From Coriaria nepalensis (taxonomy: Eukaryota; Streptophyta; Magnoliopsida; Cucurbitales; Coriariaceae): a stretch of DNA of 64,000 nucleotides. How positions within the stretch are numbered: position 1 is the first letter of the stretch; every line of letters starts with the position of its first letter. The notes under the pieces are model-generated. The model was not told the origin of the DNA, did not search any database, and saw nothing but the letters and a program-made list of their open reading frames with translations. Of the stretch, positions 38,421 through 49,760 are shown piece after piece. A program made the position numbers and the translations under genes. The stretch covers positions 8,301,001 through 8,365,000 of the forward strand of contig CP114498.1 of assembly GCA_027186245.1 (NCBI GenBank), read 5' to 3'.

Positions 38421-38894
38421 ATGCAATTCACCCGCTTTCCGAACAACCCGGGATACAACTTCCAAATCCCGTCTCAAATCCAAGACATGAACCTGCAATG
38501 TTTTAGTAGCAATTCGACGTCGGACGAGGCGGAAGAGCAGCAATTGAGCCTTTTCAATGAGAGAAAACAAAGAAGGATGATATCAAATAGAGAGTCGGCA
38601 CGAAGATCGCGGATGAGGAAACAGAAACACTTGGATGAGCTTTGGTCTCAAGTTGTTTGGTTAAAGAATGAGAATCATCAGCTCATCGACAAGGTGAATC
38701 AGGTATCGGAAAGATGTGATCAGGTTGTGCAAGAGAATGCTCAACTCAAAGATGAAGCTTCTGAGCTTCGTCGAATGATTACGGATCTTCGAACAACCAA
38801 TAACAACAATAGCACTGATTATCTAATGTCTTTTCGATATTTCGAAGATGTCTCGAATCCGTCTACATCGAGTTCAATGGATTTGCTAGGATGA
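38421..38894 (+). CDS. Group S bZIP transcription factor
   Basis: Intronless, 157 aa, as in plant group S bZIPs. The basic region is centred on N56-x7-R64 (NRESARRSR) and the leucine zipper follows at exact spacing, with L74, L81, L88, V95, V102, L109 and L116. It binds ACGT-core or related DNA as a homo- or heterodimer. The text DELWSQVVWLKNENHQL matches the bZIP3/42/43 branch rather than the sugar-regulated S1 branch. The N-terminus is short, Asn/Gln-rich, and the C-terminus is Ser/Thr-rich. A TATA box at 38272 and a small upstream ORF precede it. As I recall Arabidopsis numbering, relatives are At5g15830, At3g30530 and At5g38800, which fits the neighbours here. No breaks. Confidence 0.92.
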   Translation: MQFTRFPNNPGYNFQIPSQIQDMNLQCFSSNSTSDEAEEQQLSLFNERKQRRMISNRESARRSRMRKQKHLDELWSQVVWLKNENHQLIDKVNQVSERCDQVVQENAQLKDEASELRRMITDLRTTNNNNSTDYLMSFRYFEDVSNPSTSSSMDLLG

Positions 38895-39978
38895 AAAACA
38901 TAAAAAATAAAAAGAAAAGGAGGCAGATAGTTTTTTTTTATTATTCCCTTTTCTCCTTAATGAGTCTTTTTGCGTCTCCACCTTCTTTTAAAAATATGTA
39001 TGCGAGTCATAAGAGAGATTGGTAATAAGTTTTGAAGCATTTTCTTCAATCTCATCTTATATGATCATAAACACTTGTTTATATTTATATTTTGGTTTAG
39101 TTATTATCATTACCACTACTACTCTTTCGGACCGGATTGTTGAACCGGAATCAAGTATGCATATGAAAAAAAAAAAATATGTTTCAGAATGAATCTGGGA
39201 AATTTGAGTATAATTTGGATGTCTGGTTAAGACAAAGGGGGAAACGTTGATGGGTGGGAGAGAGTGGGATGATAGGAAAAAACTACCCTAAAAAGAAAAA
39301 AAATTTAGAAAAGACACGATCCACTGTGAGAAAGAAAAGAAAGTTGCATTCATTATAGCTTTTTGAGAGCTGTTTTGACTGAAAATAATTGAGGAAGAAC
39401 ATTTCTTTTTCATCTGTTCGGGGACCCAGAAGAGAAGAGGCTGAGATTGTCCTGGAAAATGATAACCTTTATAACAGACCTACATAACTAAGCGCCTGGG
39501 AAAAAAAAGTGTTTGGTTTCTGAGAAAGCAGAGGAAAGTGTTGATGCTAAAATTCGTCGAATAATATGTCTATGGAGTCGCAGCTATAAAATAGAGAAAC
39601 ACGAAGAGAAAGTAAGGGTTACAATCTATGAACCTCTTCGATTCTTAAATCAATAATCTTATCACTTTCTTTAATGCTGAAGTCAGTAATTTGATCAAAT
39701 TGAGATTTCAAAAATAACTAAGAGTTATGTAATTGTGAGCGTGCCTTTATAGGTATGCTCGCATATGGTATATTTATAAGTTTTAGCTGATGGTAGACCT
39801 GAACACATGATGAAGGGGCTAACTGATGCCAGGTGAATTGATTTGTCCTCTATATCATGAACTTTGTAGCCCAAGAACGTCTTGCCTGAAGATAAGAGAA
39901 TTGTCGTATACTTTGTTTAAGTAGAAGGAGATGTATCTCATCAATAGTTGTAGGAAAGTTAATGGGTGAAAGGATTCG
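38895..39978. other. Spacer downstream of bZIP
   Basis: bZIP 3' UTR, then non-coding sequence with A-rich runs at 39164 and 39280-39310. I see no gene. Confidence 0.5.
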
Positions 39979-40179
39979 GTGCCCACCATAAAGTGTGTCT
40001 ACTATTCAACGGATAAGATCACCTCCACATAGGCAGCTTATTTTTAGCCAAGTCGACTATATTTAAATAGGCTAAAAATGAGATATCTGCCTATGTGGAC
40101 GTGATCCTGTATGTTGAATCTACTATGGATGATTCAAATTAAAGCATCGGAATTATAGACACACTTCATGATAGGCACC
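39979..40179. mobile_element. 201-bp foldback (MITE-like) element
   Basis: The ends are inverted: GGTGCCCACCATAAAGTGTG at 39979 and, on the other strand, GGTGCCTATCATGAAGTGTG from 40179. An inner pair also folds: CACATAGGCAG (about 40027-40037) with CTGCCTATGTG (about 40090-40100), and ATTTTTAGCC with GGCTAAAAAT around a 20-nt loop. The right arm carries about 35 extra bases. No coding capacity. Either a MITE or a hairpin RNA source. Confidence 0.6.
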
Positions 40180-40329
40180 AACTATTTTCTAGTTAATGGA
40201 ACACGCAAAGTGTTTTTATTTCAATCTTGAGCTTTATATATATCTTATGCTGAGTATTGACTAGTAACACTCGCTCATCAAAACTGCGGTTTATGTAATA
40301 GTGAAGTTTATAAAATATGTTTTTAGTAT

Positions 40330-41190
40330 GAGAAACTATGATTAACCGAATTGGGTTCATTCCAGTTCTTCCCCCCAAGAAATCAGATCAATTTAATTGG
40401 TTTCTTCGAGAGAAATCAGGTTGATTCCGTTGGTTTCATACAAACCAAACACTATGCCCACTCTTTACTACCGCACTTCTCAGTAATAGCCCCCACCCTT
40501 GCCCCTATCTTTCCAGCAAATATCGCATTCATCATAGAGAAAGGGAGGTTATGTAGTTGGATCTTGAACACAATTGAATCGAACACTATATCTCTTAGGG
40601 CCAGATCAACGTCCAATCTCCTCAATACAACCATATTTCCCTACACTGACCACAGATTACCTCCCATAATCCTCTACACCACTCTCTCCTCTTCGGATCC
40701 ACACTGAACGTTTTCTCTTCAAAGAATTCCACCTTGCCTACCTCTGTTCTCAGATGCTTTCTAAAATCGCAGCGACACCATTCCGGTTCATCGATTTCTT
40801 TGTAATAATTTTTCCTAGTATGACACACCTGCTAACATCCCCAACCTCAAACTCCAGATCTACCGAGAAAGACTCCATACCTAATCAGCTCTGGAGATCG
40901 ACGAAACTAAAACGCTGCCACATAGCGCAAATCACCCTCCAGTAGCGGTAGACGAGCTGAAACACTAAACAGCAAGAGCTCGCCCACCGTTAAAACCCTA
41001 CTGAAACGATCGTCGTCCCCTAGATCAGAGTAAGACTCTGAACGCACCTCCGACGGAGGACCAAACGCCTCTATTTTTTTAGAGAGAAGCTAGACTTTCT
41101 CTCTCTAAAACAAAACTCGCGGACCACTGGATTATAATACTATTTTTTTAGAGAGAAGCTACACATACGGATGCCCGGTCCATTCCGTGA
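40330..41190 (-). mobile_element. LINE ORF1 (DUF4283-type) remnant and 5' end
   Basis: Minus-strand frames give the ORF1 pattern of plant LINEs in pieces: CVILGKIITKKSMN (about 40800), VEFFEEKTFSV (about 40730), VVLRRLDVDLALRDIVFDSI (about 40575-40634) and then KIQLHNLPFSMMNAIFAGKI, resembling the WVQIHNLP..M....A..IG core of DUF4283. At least two frameshifts and stops break it. Upstream on the same strand (40980-41190) is a 5' UTR-like tract with repeated AGAGAGAAGCTA. No reverse transcriptase follows before the element ends near 40330, so it is 3' truncated or a fragment. Confidence 0.5.
41070..41155. repeat. Duplicated TTTTTTTAGAGAGAAGCTA unit with hairpin
   Basis: The unit occurs at about 41072-41092 and 41133-41154. 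The first copy also folds back on TTTCTCTCTCTAAA at 41095-41110. It lies at the presumed LINE 5' end and about 350 bp upstream of the GAUT start codon. Confidence 0.75.
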
Positions 41191-41504
41191 ACCAAACATC
41201 CCCTAATGATTTGTAATACTCTTTACCAGCCAGAAACCACCGACAATAATATATTAATTTAACGAAAAATTAAATAAATAATAATAATAATTAGAATGCC
41301 AACGCGGAAAAGAAGAACAGAGATGATAGTTAGATAGATCTGCATTATCAAATCTGAAATCTCAGATCTCACTCTCGCATGATCACATCCATCTTCTTCT
41401 TCTTCTTCACTCTCTCTTTCACCGTCTAAAGTAATAGACTGGTTCGATTTCATATTGGAACGAGCAGTTTGATCGAAGCGCGAAGAGGTGAAACTTTGCC
41501 TCCA

Positions 41505-43771
41505 ATGGCGGTCGCCGTCCGAGGAAGCAGAGGTGGAGGAGGAGGCTTGGGTTTTGGTGGTTTCAGCCTTAGGAGCTTCTTTTCTTACAGGATCTTCGTC
41601 TCTGCCATGTTCTCACTCCTCTTTATTGCTACGCTTTCTGTTATCTTGACCAGCAATCCCTCCACTCTTCACCGCGACTCGGTAAGTCTTATTTTGCTCT
41701 TTTTTTTTTTCCTTCCGTTTCTTCTCATTCATTGAATCAAAACCTAGCCAAGCAGCTTCACGATTGAGGGAAAACTCTATTGTGTGATACCTATCGGAGA
41801 ATTTTTGACGGTTGAACAATATTCAGATGACGGTTTAATCTGAGAAACTGAACCTATTTGTGAAATTTTTCTCTGTTTAAACAGGTGCTGCCTAACACAG
41901 GGAGTGCATATGTGGGCAGAACATTTCTGACTTTGAATTCTGATCCGCTTAAAACTCGACTTGATTTGATATATAAGCAAGCGAATGATCATGTTACGCT
42001 TGTGAATGCTTATGCGGCATATGCAAGAAAGCTTAAGCTTGAGATATCTAAGCAATTGAGGATGTTTGATGATCTTGCACAAAATTTCTCGGGGCTTCAA
42101 ATGAAGCCGAATTACCGTGCATCTTTGTTTGAATCTGATGGGCTGGTGGATGAAGATGTTTTGAGGCAGTTTGAGAAGGAGGTGAAGGATAAAGTGAAGA
42201 CTGCAAGAATGATGATTGTGGATGCCAAAGAGAATTATGATAATCAGTTGAAAATTCAGAAGTTGAAAGATACTATTTTTGCAGTTAATGAGCTTCTTGT
42301 AAAGGCAAAAAAGAACGGGGCAATTGCAAGCTCAATTGCTGCCAAATCAGTACCGAAAAGCTTGCATTGTTTGGCCATGAGGCTTGTCGAGGAGAGGATT
42401 TCACATCCTGAGAAGTACAAGGATGATGAACCCGAGCCTGAAATCGAAGATCCAAGCCTATATCATTATGCGATTTTTTCTGACAATGTAATTGCTGTAT
42501 CTGTTGTCGTGAGATCTGTGGTGAAGAATGCTGCAGAACCATGGAAACATGTTTTTCACATAGTTACGGATAAGATGAATCTTGCAGCAATGAAGGTATG
42601 GTTTAAAATGAGGTCAATCGAAGGGGGAGCTCATATTGAGGTAAAAGCGGTGGAGGATTATACTTTCTTAAACTCATCGTATGTTCCGGTCCTGAAGCAA
42701 CTTGAATCATTGAATTTGCGTAGATTCTACTTTGTAAATCGGGCAGGAAATTCCACTAAAAATACAAATAGCATGAAATATAGTATATATAGGAATACCA
42801 AGGACTTGTCAATGTTGAATCACCTACGATTTTATTTACCTGAATTGTATCCCAAGCTACACAAAATACTATTACTGGATGATGATGTCGTGGTTCAGAA
42901 AGATTTGACTGGATTGTGGAGAATTGATTTGGATGGGCGGGTGAATGGTGCAGTTGAGACTTGCTTTGGGCCCTTCCATCGATATATCCAGTATTTAAAT
43001 TTCTCAAACCCTCTAGTTGGGGCACGGTTCAACCCCAAGACATGTGCTTGGGCATTTGGAATGAATATATTCGACCTTGATGAATGGAGGCATGAAAGAT
43101 GCACAGATCAGTATCACTACTGGCAGAACATGGTAAGTGTATGTTCCCTTTTTATCACATGATCGTTTCTGTATTTTGTATGTGGGTTTCTGCTATTTTA
43201 AATATAAATTTCATTGGAAGAAATTCTATGGCAGTACATAGCCAATCACCATGAGCCATACTAGTTAATGGTGTCAATTGCAGCGCAATATTTTTTCTTA
43301 GCCATCAGACAAAATGGAAAATGGTGGTTGGTCCAGGCACACTACGAGTAGGTGGTCTAACAGTTGCCGGGAGTGCCTCTGATTTTATGATTTCCAAAGT
43401 GATATCCAAATTTTTACAGTTCATGTCAGAAAACTTGTCTGGATAGTTGTTGAAACATGTTGTATTAATATATTTCTGATGAATTATTTTCCTAGAATCA
43501 AGACCAGTCCTTATGGAAGATGGGAACTCTTCCAGCTGGCCTGCTGACCTTCCATTCAACAACTAAGTCATTAGACAAATCTTGGCATGTGCTTGGTCTT
43601 GGTTATAATCCTGGAATTAGCATGGATGTAATCAACAATGCTGCGGTCATTCATTACAATGGAAACATGAAACCTTGGCTCGACATTGCCATGAACCAAT
43701 ACAAGACTCTATGGACTAAATATGTAGACAACGACATGGAGTTTGTTCAAATGTGCAATTTTGGCTTATAG
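41505..43771 (+). CDS. GAUT9: GAUT9-type homogalacturonan galacturonosyltransferase
   Basis: Exons 41505-41681, 41885-43132 and 43496-43771 give 566 aa. The upstream in-frame start is TTG, so the ATG of MAVAVRGSRGG is used. It is a type II membrane protein: short Gly/Arg-rich cytoplasmic tail, one anchor at about residues 29-49, a stem with coiled-coil (about 75-230) and a GT8 catalytic domain from about 250. The metal/nucleotide-sugar DxD site is LLDDDVVVQKD (D391-D393), and C-terminal blocks HVLGLGYNPG and HYNGNMKPWL are intact. The family transfers galacturonic acid from UDP-GalA onto homogalacturonan in the Golgi during pectin synthesis. Overall sequence favours GAUT9 over the close GAUT8. 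The stop codon overlaps a splice donor (see the 3' UTR intron). It is followed, 4.2 kb on, by PGD, the same order recalled for At3g02350-At3g02360. Confidence 0.92.
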
Positions 43772-44514
43772 GTAATACCATAAATCATTCTGTACTTCCA
43801 TGTGACAATTTGCATTTTGATGCTTTGTTGAAAATTTGGCTATGAACTGAAACCAACTAGATGTAATATGATATGTCTGAGACTAATTCCTTTTTCAAAA
43901 ACTATTACATACCAATCAAATTTTTTGATGCACAGGTGGCACAAAAAGCATCAACCATAGTAGATGTATTTGATCATTGGAGTTTTTCTTATAACTCTTA
44001 TCAACTTGCTCTTTAGGTGATGAATTGCTTTGCTCTCTTGTTCAAAGTTACTAAGATTCATTTCTTTGGAGTATTAGAAAATATGCAATATGCTACTTAT
44101 GAATTTGATGTTTAGAGCGGCTGTTCATATGTCGTAGGATATCCCATCAACACATCTCAATTTGATAAATTCTTGTCGCAATAGTTAGCTACTCTATCCA
44201 TTGCATCCACCTATCAAAAACCAGGTCTTATACTCCTATTATACACCGACACAGTTTTGTAAAAGGATGGCATTTGAGATCTTCCATTCCAAGTTGAAGT
44301 GTCTAAAAGTTTCTGCTGCATGAGTTTGGAGATGTACCAAAGCTCTATCATTACTAAATGGGCAGGGGAAATTGTTATAGACCCATATACATTATTGCAG
44401 AGTTGGCACAGAATCGGAATTTAGGATCTATGTAACCCAATAACAACATTAATTGTACATTTTTGAAAAGATGATCCATGTTTACAGTGTTTGACACTCC
44501 CACCATTTTTGCAG
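43772..44514 (+). other. Probable 3' UTR intron of GAUT9
   Basis: The stop codon TAG is followed at once by GTAATACC, a splice donor, and TTTTTGCAG ends at 44514. An alternative acceptor, GATGCACAG, ends near 43935. Splicing would put an exon junction at the stop codon, too close to trigger nonsense-mediated decay. Sequence-based only. Confidence 0.45.
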
Positions 44515-47187
44515 GTCGAAACCAGTGGGCTCAACTTTCTCGGCTGTCTCTTCTCATGGTACCGATACTCTGTTGATTCACACAAGGATTGCGAGACAAG
44601 TTTCTCATATACCATCATGTGCTTGTTATGGCCAAAAAGCAATGTTACCAAGTATTTTGCTTATGAAAAATGCTACTCTGTTCTTACTCTTCTATTTATT
44701 TTTCCACAGCTAAGTAGGTGGGTATTTATGGATATGTATTTATCATCTCACTAATATGGGTACGCAAATAGTTGAAATGTCTCTCTAGCTCCATTTTTGG
44801 ACCTCTCTGAAAATCATGAGAGTTGAGCATGAAGAGGCTCAATTTGAACCTTCTGTTTTAATATTGGCCGTATTTTATTGCCCAATTGGATCCTTATGTT
44901 CTTTTAATCGAGAAATTGTTGTCTACTATCAACAAACATGTGGATAGTAACTGCTTATCATATAAGGGAACACATACCATTTTAGAACCCAGATAGTCAT
45001 TCATAATTGATTCAGCTATCAATTAATGCATTATGATAATTAGTTACAAAGAAACAATCATTGCACATCATGTAATTAAATCTTTTAAAAATTATTTTTA
45101 TATTATAGGTGAGGTTTGTACTTATCTAGATTCCGTGTATTTCCTAAAGGGTTTCGAGTACTTAGTAGAGGTTTGGATTTTTGTATTTTATAATGCATAA
45201 TTGTCAAATTGTTCTCACATTTAGTTGTACCTCTTATGTGAGTTCCATAAAATTTTTAGCTCAAAATTCAATCATTTACCACATCTTTTAATTTATTCTG
45301 GTTGTACTGCTACTGCTTCCTTTAGCAGCTCCGGTATTGATTCAAAATCGTGGTGTAACGTGTATCCCCTCCTGTTCCGGTACAATTTTAGCTTCCCAAT
45401 TTTCTATTTTCAAATGTTTGGGTTTAAGACCTATTTCTAACACCCAGGTCCTATAAAACTTTACAATTTTAGAGATATCTTTACCAATATCTCTTTAAGA
45501 TATTGTAAAAATTTTAGCTCAAGATTCGTATATTTACCCCTCCAAAAGTAATTTATCTTAAAATTGTATGAAAATGAAACATAATCTAACCGGTTTCATT
45601 CCTTTACCTATATTGGCATAGGTTCTTGAAAAGCTAACTTCTCAAGCTTTAATTTGATATATTTTTTGCTCAATTTGACTTAGTAAAATAAAAGTTATAG
45701 CTTGAAAAACTTAGTGTTTTAATTTTGGGTTTTCAGATTGACCACCGAATTACCATCAATTTTGAAAGTATATAACTTCTTTCTCCAATGCTGAAAAATT
45801 TCTGAGTCTTATGTCATTTTGAAGATCATGGCCTCTAGTGTGGTCTTGTAAAATCTCATAATTTTATCATGACCAAAAGCTCATGAGAGTACCTACTAAT
45901 TACGGTTCAAAATCCAATTTTTACAGATTGATTATTTAACTTCCAAAATTTTTATCTTAGTCAATACATATTGGTTTGGAGTGTTCTTAGTCTCTATGGA
46001 AAACTAAGAGAGTCTATTTGTATACTATAATTATTTTAGGATTTTAGAGCGTATAGATAAATTCATAATTCAACTACTAAATCATAGCACATAACGGTTT
46101 CATTTTCAATTCTACGACAGTATGCTTACAAGGCTTATTAAACCATTAGATGATCTTACCTAGAGTCAAGCTTCCTTCAATCAAGTGATCTTTTTGTTAT
46201 TAATCAAAACTTGTAGAAGATTGGGAGTGAAATGGAGAGAAAAATGTGTGGAAATGGTAAGAGATTTGAAGTATGAAAAAAGATGAGATGAAGCATATAG
46301 TAAAAAGGAGATGTGGAAATGCTAAGGAGAGAGTGTGAAAATGTTAAGGAAGAGGTATGGAAAAGGTGGAAAAGCTTGACATGCATCAGGAAGTGCTTTC
46401 CACTTCTTCTTTCTTTTTTAATTATTTAAATTCTCTAAAATTAATAATTTCAAATAACTTCCCTTATATCTTTTTTAGTTTTTCGATTTATGTAAAGACT
46501 TTTAAAATTGATTATTTTCTTCAGAAAATAATTTCCGAAGAATAATCTTAATATTGAAATTTTACGTCTAGACTATTTATCTCTTCATACGAAGTACTAC
46601 GGAATTAGAAATTTCTTAGTCAACCGTATAAAATTAATTAGCTACCGGTTATATATAGTTAAAATTTCATGGGGGTTTTACACTCACCTCCTACAAATAG
46701 CTTTCTATTCGTTGTTTTATTTATTGCTCAGTAGATTTTATATCGAAATATAGTGTAACTTTTTAAACATTATATCATGTTACTTTCGCTCTGTAATCAA
46801 GTCAGATCATTTTACGTTATGGTACAAGATCATTTTAATGCGACATCAACACATGTCGATCCATATCGAGTAAGTTCAGATATCTGAGATTTCAAAAGGA
46901 TCTGAGAAAGTTTTTTTTATTTATTAAATTTAAATATTCAGGTTTTGAAATAATTGTACTGGAAAGGTTTCAGGTGAAGTTGATTCTCTTAATGGAATTG
47001 CACAAATTTTTTATTTTATTTTTATTTTTATTTTTATTTTTTATTTTTTAATTTTTAATTTTTAATTTTAGTTTTAATTTTAATTTTTAATAATTAATTA
47101 GCAAATACCCACCCTTAAATGGTGATAGGTGGGCTTGATTTTTCACCAAGAAGGTGGCCAATTTTGACCCGCTTTGGTTTCGTGAAG
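44515..47187. other. GAUT9 3' flank and spacer
   Basis: No gene is supported. The middle (about 45200-46350) is moderately complex non-coding sequence that may be an old retroelement body, but I see no domain, primer site or clear repeat. T-rich (TTTTTA)n tracts occur at 47005-47095. Confidence 0.45.
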
Positions 47188-47216
47188 TGACGTCGTTATT
47201 TATATATATATATATA
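47188..47216 (+). promoter_or_regulatory. PGD core promoter with TGACGTCG
   Basis: TGACGTCG (47188-47195), a CRE/as-1-like site bound by bZIP/TGA factors, lies just upstream of a TATA-rich tract TTATTTATATATATATATAT. This sits about 130 bp before the proposed leader donor. Function is inferred from the motif and its position. Confidence 0.5.
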
Positions 47217-47356
47217 CATACCTCAAAGGCTCCATTAACTTTTGCAATATCCCGTCTCTTTCTTTTCCTTTTCACTCCGCTCACCCAACATCTACTCTGC
47301 TCCTTGCAAACACCCAGATCTCAGAAACAGAGAAGAAGAAAAAGTCTAGCTTTCAG

Positions 47357-48001
47357 GTTTGATTTCTATTATTTAAAAATAATTTATTTTTCTGTGGTTT
47401 TTCATAAATGCTCGATCTAATAATCACATACAGTTGAGAAATTCAAGTGTGTTTTCAGATTTTTAGTAATCTGATCTGGATCTAGTTTATGAAAGTTTTG
47501 AACTCTGTTGCTGATCTGTTTTATTTCATTACGACTTCCTGCATTTGGTTTGATCGATCAGTTTAGAAAACTAAGGATATTTTGACTAAGAGATTTAAAT
47601 CAAGTCGATTAGTTGATCCGTTAGAAGTATTCTGGGATTGCATGTTGCTGCTATTCTTATTTAGGATTAATCAATTGTTGATATTTTCTCTTTTTATTGT
47701 TTATTGTTTATTTAATCTTTGAATCAGTTGATCATCCTTGTAGGTTCTCACATTAGGCCCTTTTTATGTAGATTATAACAAAAAACAGTTTTTTTTTTTT
47801 AATTAAAAGAAAAAGAAAGAAAAAAAGGGGAAAAAAAATAGAGATCTTTTTTATCAATCTCTTTGGTAGTTAGACCGTTCCGTTTGATTTAACGCTTGAA
47901 ACTGGAAGTGTCTGAGACCAAACTGTACTTTTTTTTAAAAAAGACATGTTTCTTGATTTCTATCAATTTATAATTTTTGTGTCTCACTGTAAAAACCTTA
48001 G
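47357..48001 (+). other. 5' UTR intron of PGD
   Basis: A donor follows GCTTTCAG (GTTTGA at 47357) and an acceptor AAAACCTTAG ends at 48001, nine bases before the ATG. The T-rich interior is typical of leader introns that boost expression. Not confirmed by transcript data. Confidence 0.6.
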
Positions 48002-48010
48002 GAACAGAGA

Positions 48011-49477
48011 ATGGAAGAATCCGCAAAACCAACCCGTATTGGTCTTGTCGGTCTAGCCGTAATGGGCCAAAACCTAGCTCTCAACATAGCTGAGAAAGGA
48101 TTTCCCATCTCCGTATACAACAGAACAACCTCCAAAGTTGACGAAACAGTTGAACGGGCTAAAGGCGAAGGGAATCTTCCTCTTTACGGATTCCACAATC
48201 CGGAATCTTTCGTCCAATCTATCCAAAAACCCCGTGTCATAATCATTCTAGTCAAGGCGGGTGCTCCAGTTGACCAAACTATAAAAACCTTGACTGGTTA
48301 CTTGGAGAAAGGAGACTGCATAATTGACGGAGGGAATGAATGGTATGAAAATACGGAAAGGAGAGAGAAGGCTGTGGCTGAATTGGGCCTCCTCTATCTT
48401 GGAATGGGAGTTTCAGGTGGTGAAGAAGGTGCCCGAAACGGTCCCTCTTTGATGCCTGGAGGGTCATTTGAAGCATATAAGAACATAGAAGACATTCTTC
48501 TTAAGGTGGCGGCTCAGGTTTCAGATAGTGGACCATGTGTGACTTATATTGGCAAAGGTGGATCCGGAAATTTTGTCAAAATGATCCATAATGGGATTGA
48601 ATACGGGGACATGCAGCTAATTGCTGAAGCTTCTGATGTTCTAAAATCGGTTGGAAAATTGTCGAACGAAGAACTTGCTAAGGTTTTCTCTGAATGGAAC
48701 AAAGGAGAGCTTCTAAGTTTCTTGATTGAAATAACTGCTGATATTTTCGCAATCAAGGATGACAAGGGAGATGGGCATTTGGTCGATAAGGTTTTGGACA
48801 AAACCGGAATGAAAGGGACCGGAAAATGGACAGTTCAACAAGCTGCTGAGCTGTCAATTGCAGCCCCAACCATTGCATCTTCTCTAGACGCGAGATTTCT
48901 TAGCGGGTTAAAAGAGGAAAGAGTACAAGCTGCTAAGGTCTTTAAATCAGGCGGGTTTGATGATATTTTGACAACCCAAGAAGTAGATAAGGAGAAATTG
49001 ATTGATGATGTAAGACAAGCTCTTTATGCGTCGAAAATATGCAGTTATGCACAAGGGATGAATTTGATCAGAGCAAAGAGTAATGAAAAAGAATGGGACT
49101 TGAAATTGGGTGAGCTGGCTAGAATCTGGAAGGGAGGTTGTATTATTCGGGCTGCATTTTTGGACCGGATCAAGAAAGCGTATGATAGAAATGCAGACCT
49201 TGCGAATCTCCTTGTTGACCCGGAATTTGCAAAGGAGATTATCGAACGGCAATCCGCTTGGCGAAGAGTTGTCAGCATTGCTATCAATTCTGGAATAAGC
49301 ACGCCTGGCATGTCTTCTAGTTTGGCTTATTTTGATAGTTATAGAAGGGAGAGATTGCCTGCTAATCTTGTCCAAGCTCAAAGGGATTATTTCGGTGCTC
49401 ATACTTATGAGAGGGTTGATATCGAGGGGTCTTTCCATACTGAATGGTTCAAGATTGCTAGGAACTCAAAGATTTAG
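48011..49477 (+). CDS. PGD2: 6-phosphogluconate dehydrogenase (decarboxylating), SKI-ended
   Basis: Intronless coding region, 488 aa. It converts 6-phosphogluconate and NADP+ to ribulose-5-phosphate, CO2 and NADPH in the oxidative pentose phosphate pathway. The N-terminal Rossmann motif is GLVGLAVMGQNLALN. The signature IIDGGNEWYENTERR and the catalytic block FVKMIHNGIEYGDMQ (catalytic Lys and His-Asn) are present. The C-terminal helical dimer domain includes LIQAQRDYFGAHTYER-like text (VQAQRDYFGAHTYER). There is no transit peptide, so it is not plastidial. The last three residues are SKI, a type 1 peroxisomal signal, as in Arabidopsis PGD2, where it directs some protein to peroxisomes and is needed for fertilisation. 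Promoter and leader intron are listed separately. No breaks. Confidence 0.95.
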   Translation: MEESAKPTRIGLVGLAVMGQNLALNIAEKGFPISVYNRTTSKVDETVERAKGEGNLPLYGFHNPESFVQSIQKPRVIIILVKAGAPVDQTIKTLTGYLEKGDCIIDGGNEWYENTERREKAVAELGLLYLGMGVSGGEEGARNGPSLMPGGSFEAYKNIEDILLKVAAQVSDSGPCVTYIGKGGSGNFVKMIHNGIEYGDMQLIAEASDVLKSVGKLSNEELAKVFSEWNKGELLSFLIEITADIFAIKDDKGDGHLVDKVLDKTGMKGTGKWTVQQAAELSIAAPTIASSLDARFLSGLKEERVQAAKVFKSGGFDDILTTQEVDKEKLIDDVRQALYASKICSYAQGMNLIRAKSNEKEWDLKLGELARIWKGGCIIRAAFLDRIKKAYDRNADLANLLVDPEFAKEIIERQSAWRRVVSIAINSGISTPGMSSSLAYFDSYRRERLPANLVQAQRDYFGAHTYERVDIEGSFHTEWFKIARNSKI

Positions 49478-49760
49478 ATCTTGTTCTTCTTGTCATCGTG
49501 CTCTTCTGCTTATAATGTGATAATAATTTCTGCCCGTGACTTATTGGGGCGGAGGTTTCTGTCGCCGGATTTTTTTCGGTGCTTGAAGATGTTATTATTT
49601 CCTTTTAATTGTCTACAACTTTGCGTGACTTGTCTTGTATTAAACATTAACTGTCTTTCTGGGTTATTAAACATCCTTAGTGCCAAAGTGTGAGACATCA
49701 TCATATAATTTTCTTTTTCTCTTTTGCTTTCTTGTTCTGCCGCGTCCGCTATCCTTATTT

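Noticed and set aside
44421..44754. Both-strand ORFs downstream of GAUT9
   Set aside because: Lie in the likely spliced 3' UTR; compositions and lengths are as expected by chance.
48279..49438. Minus-strand ORFs opposite PGD
   Set aside because: Shadows of the well-conserved PGD coding frame.
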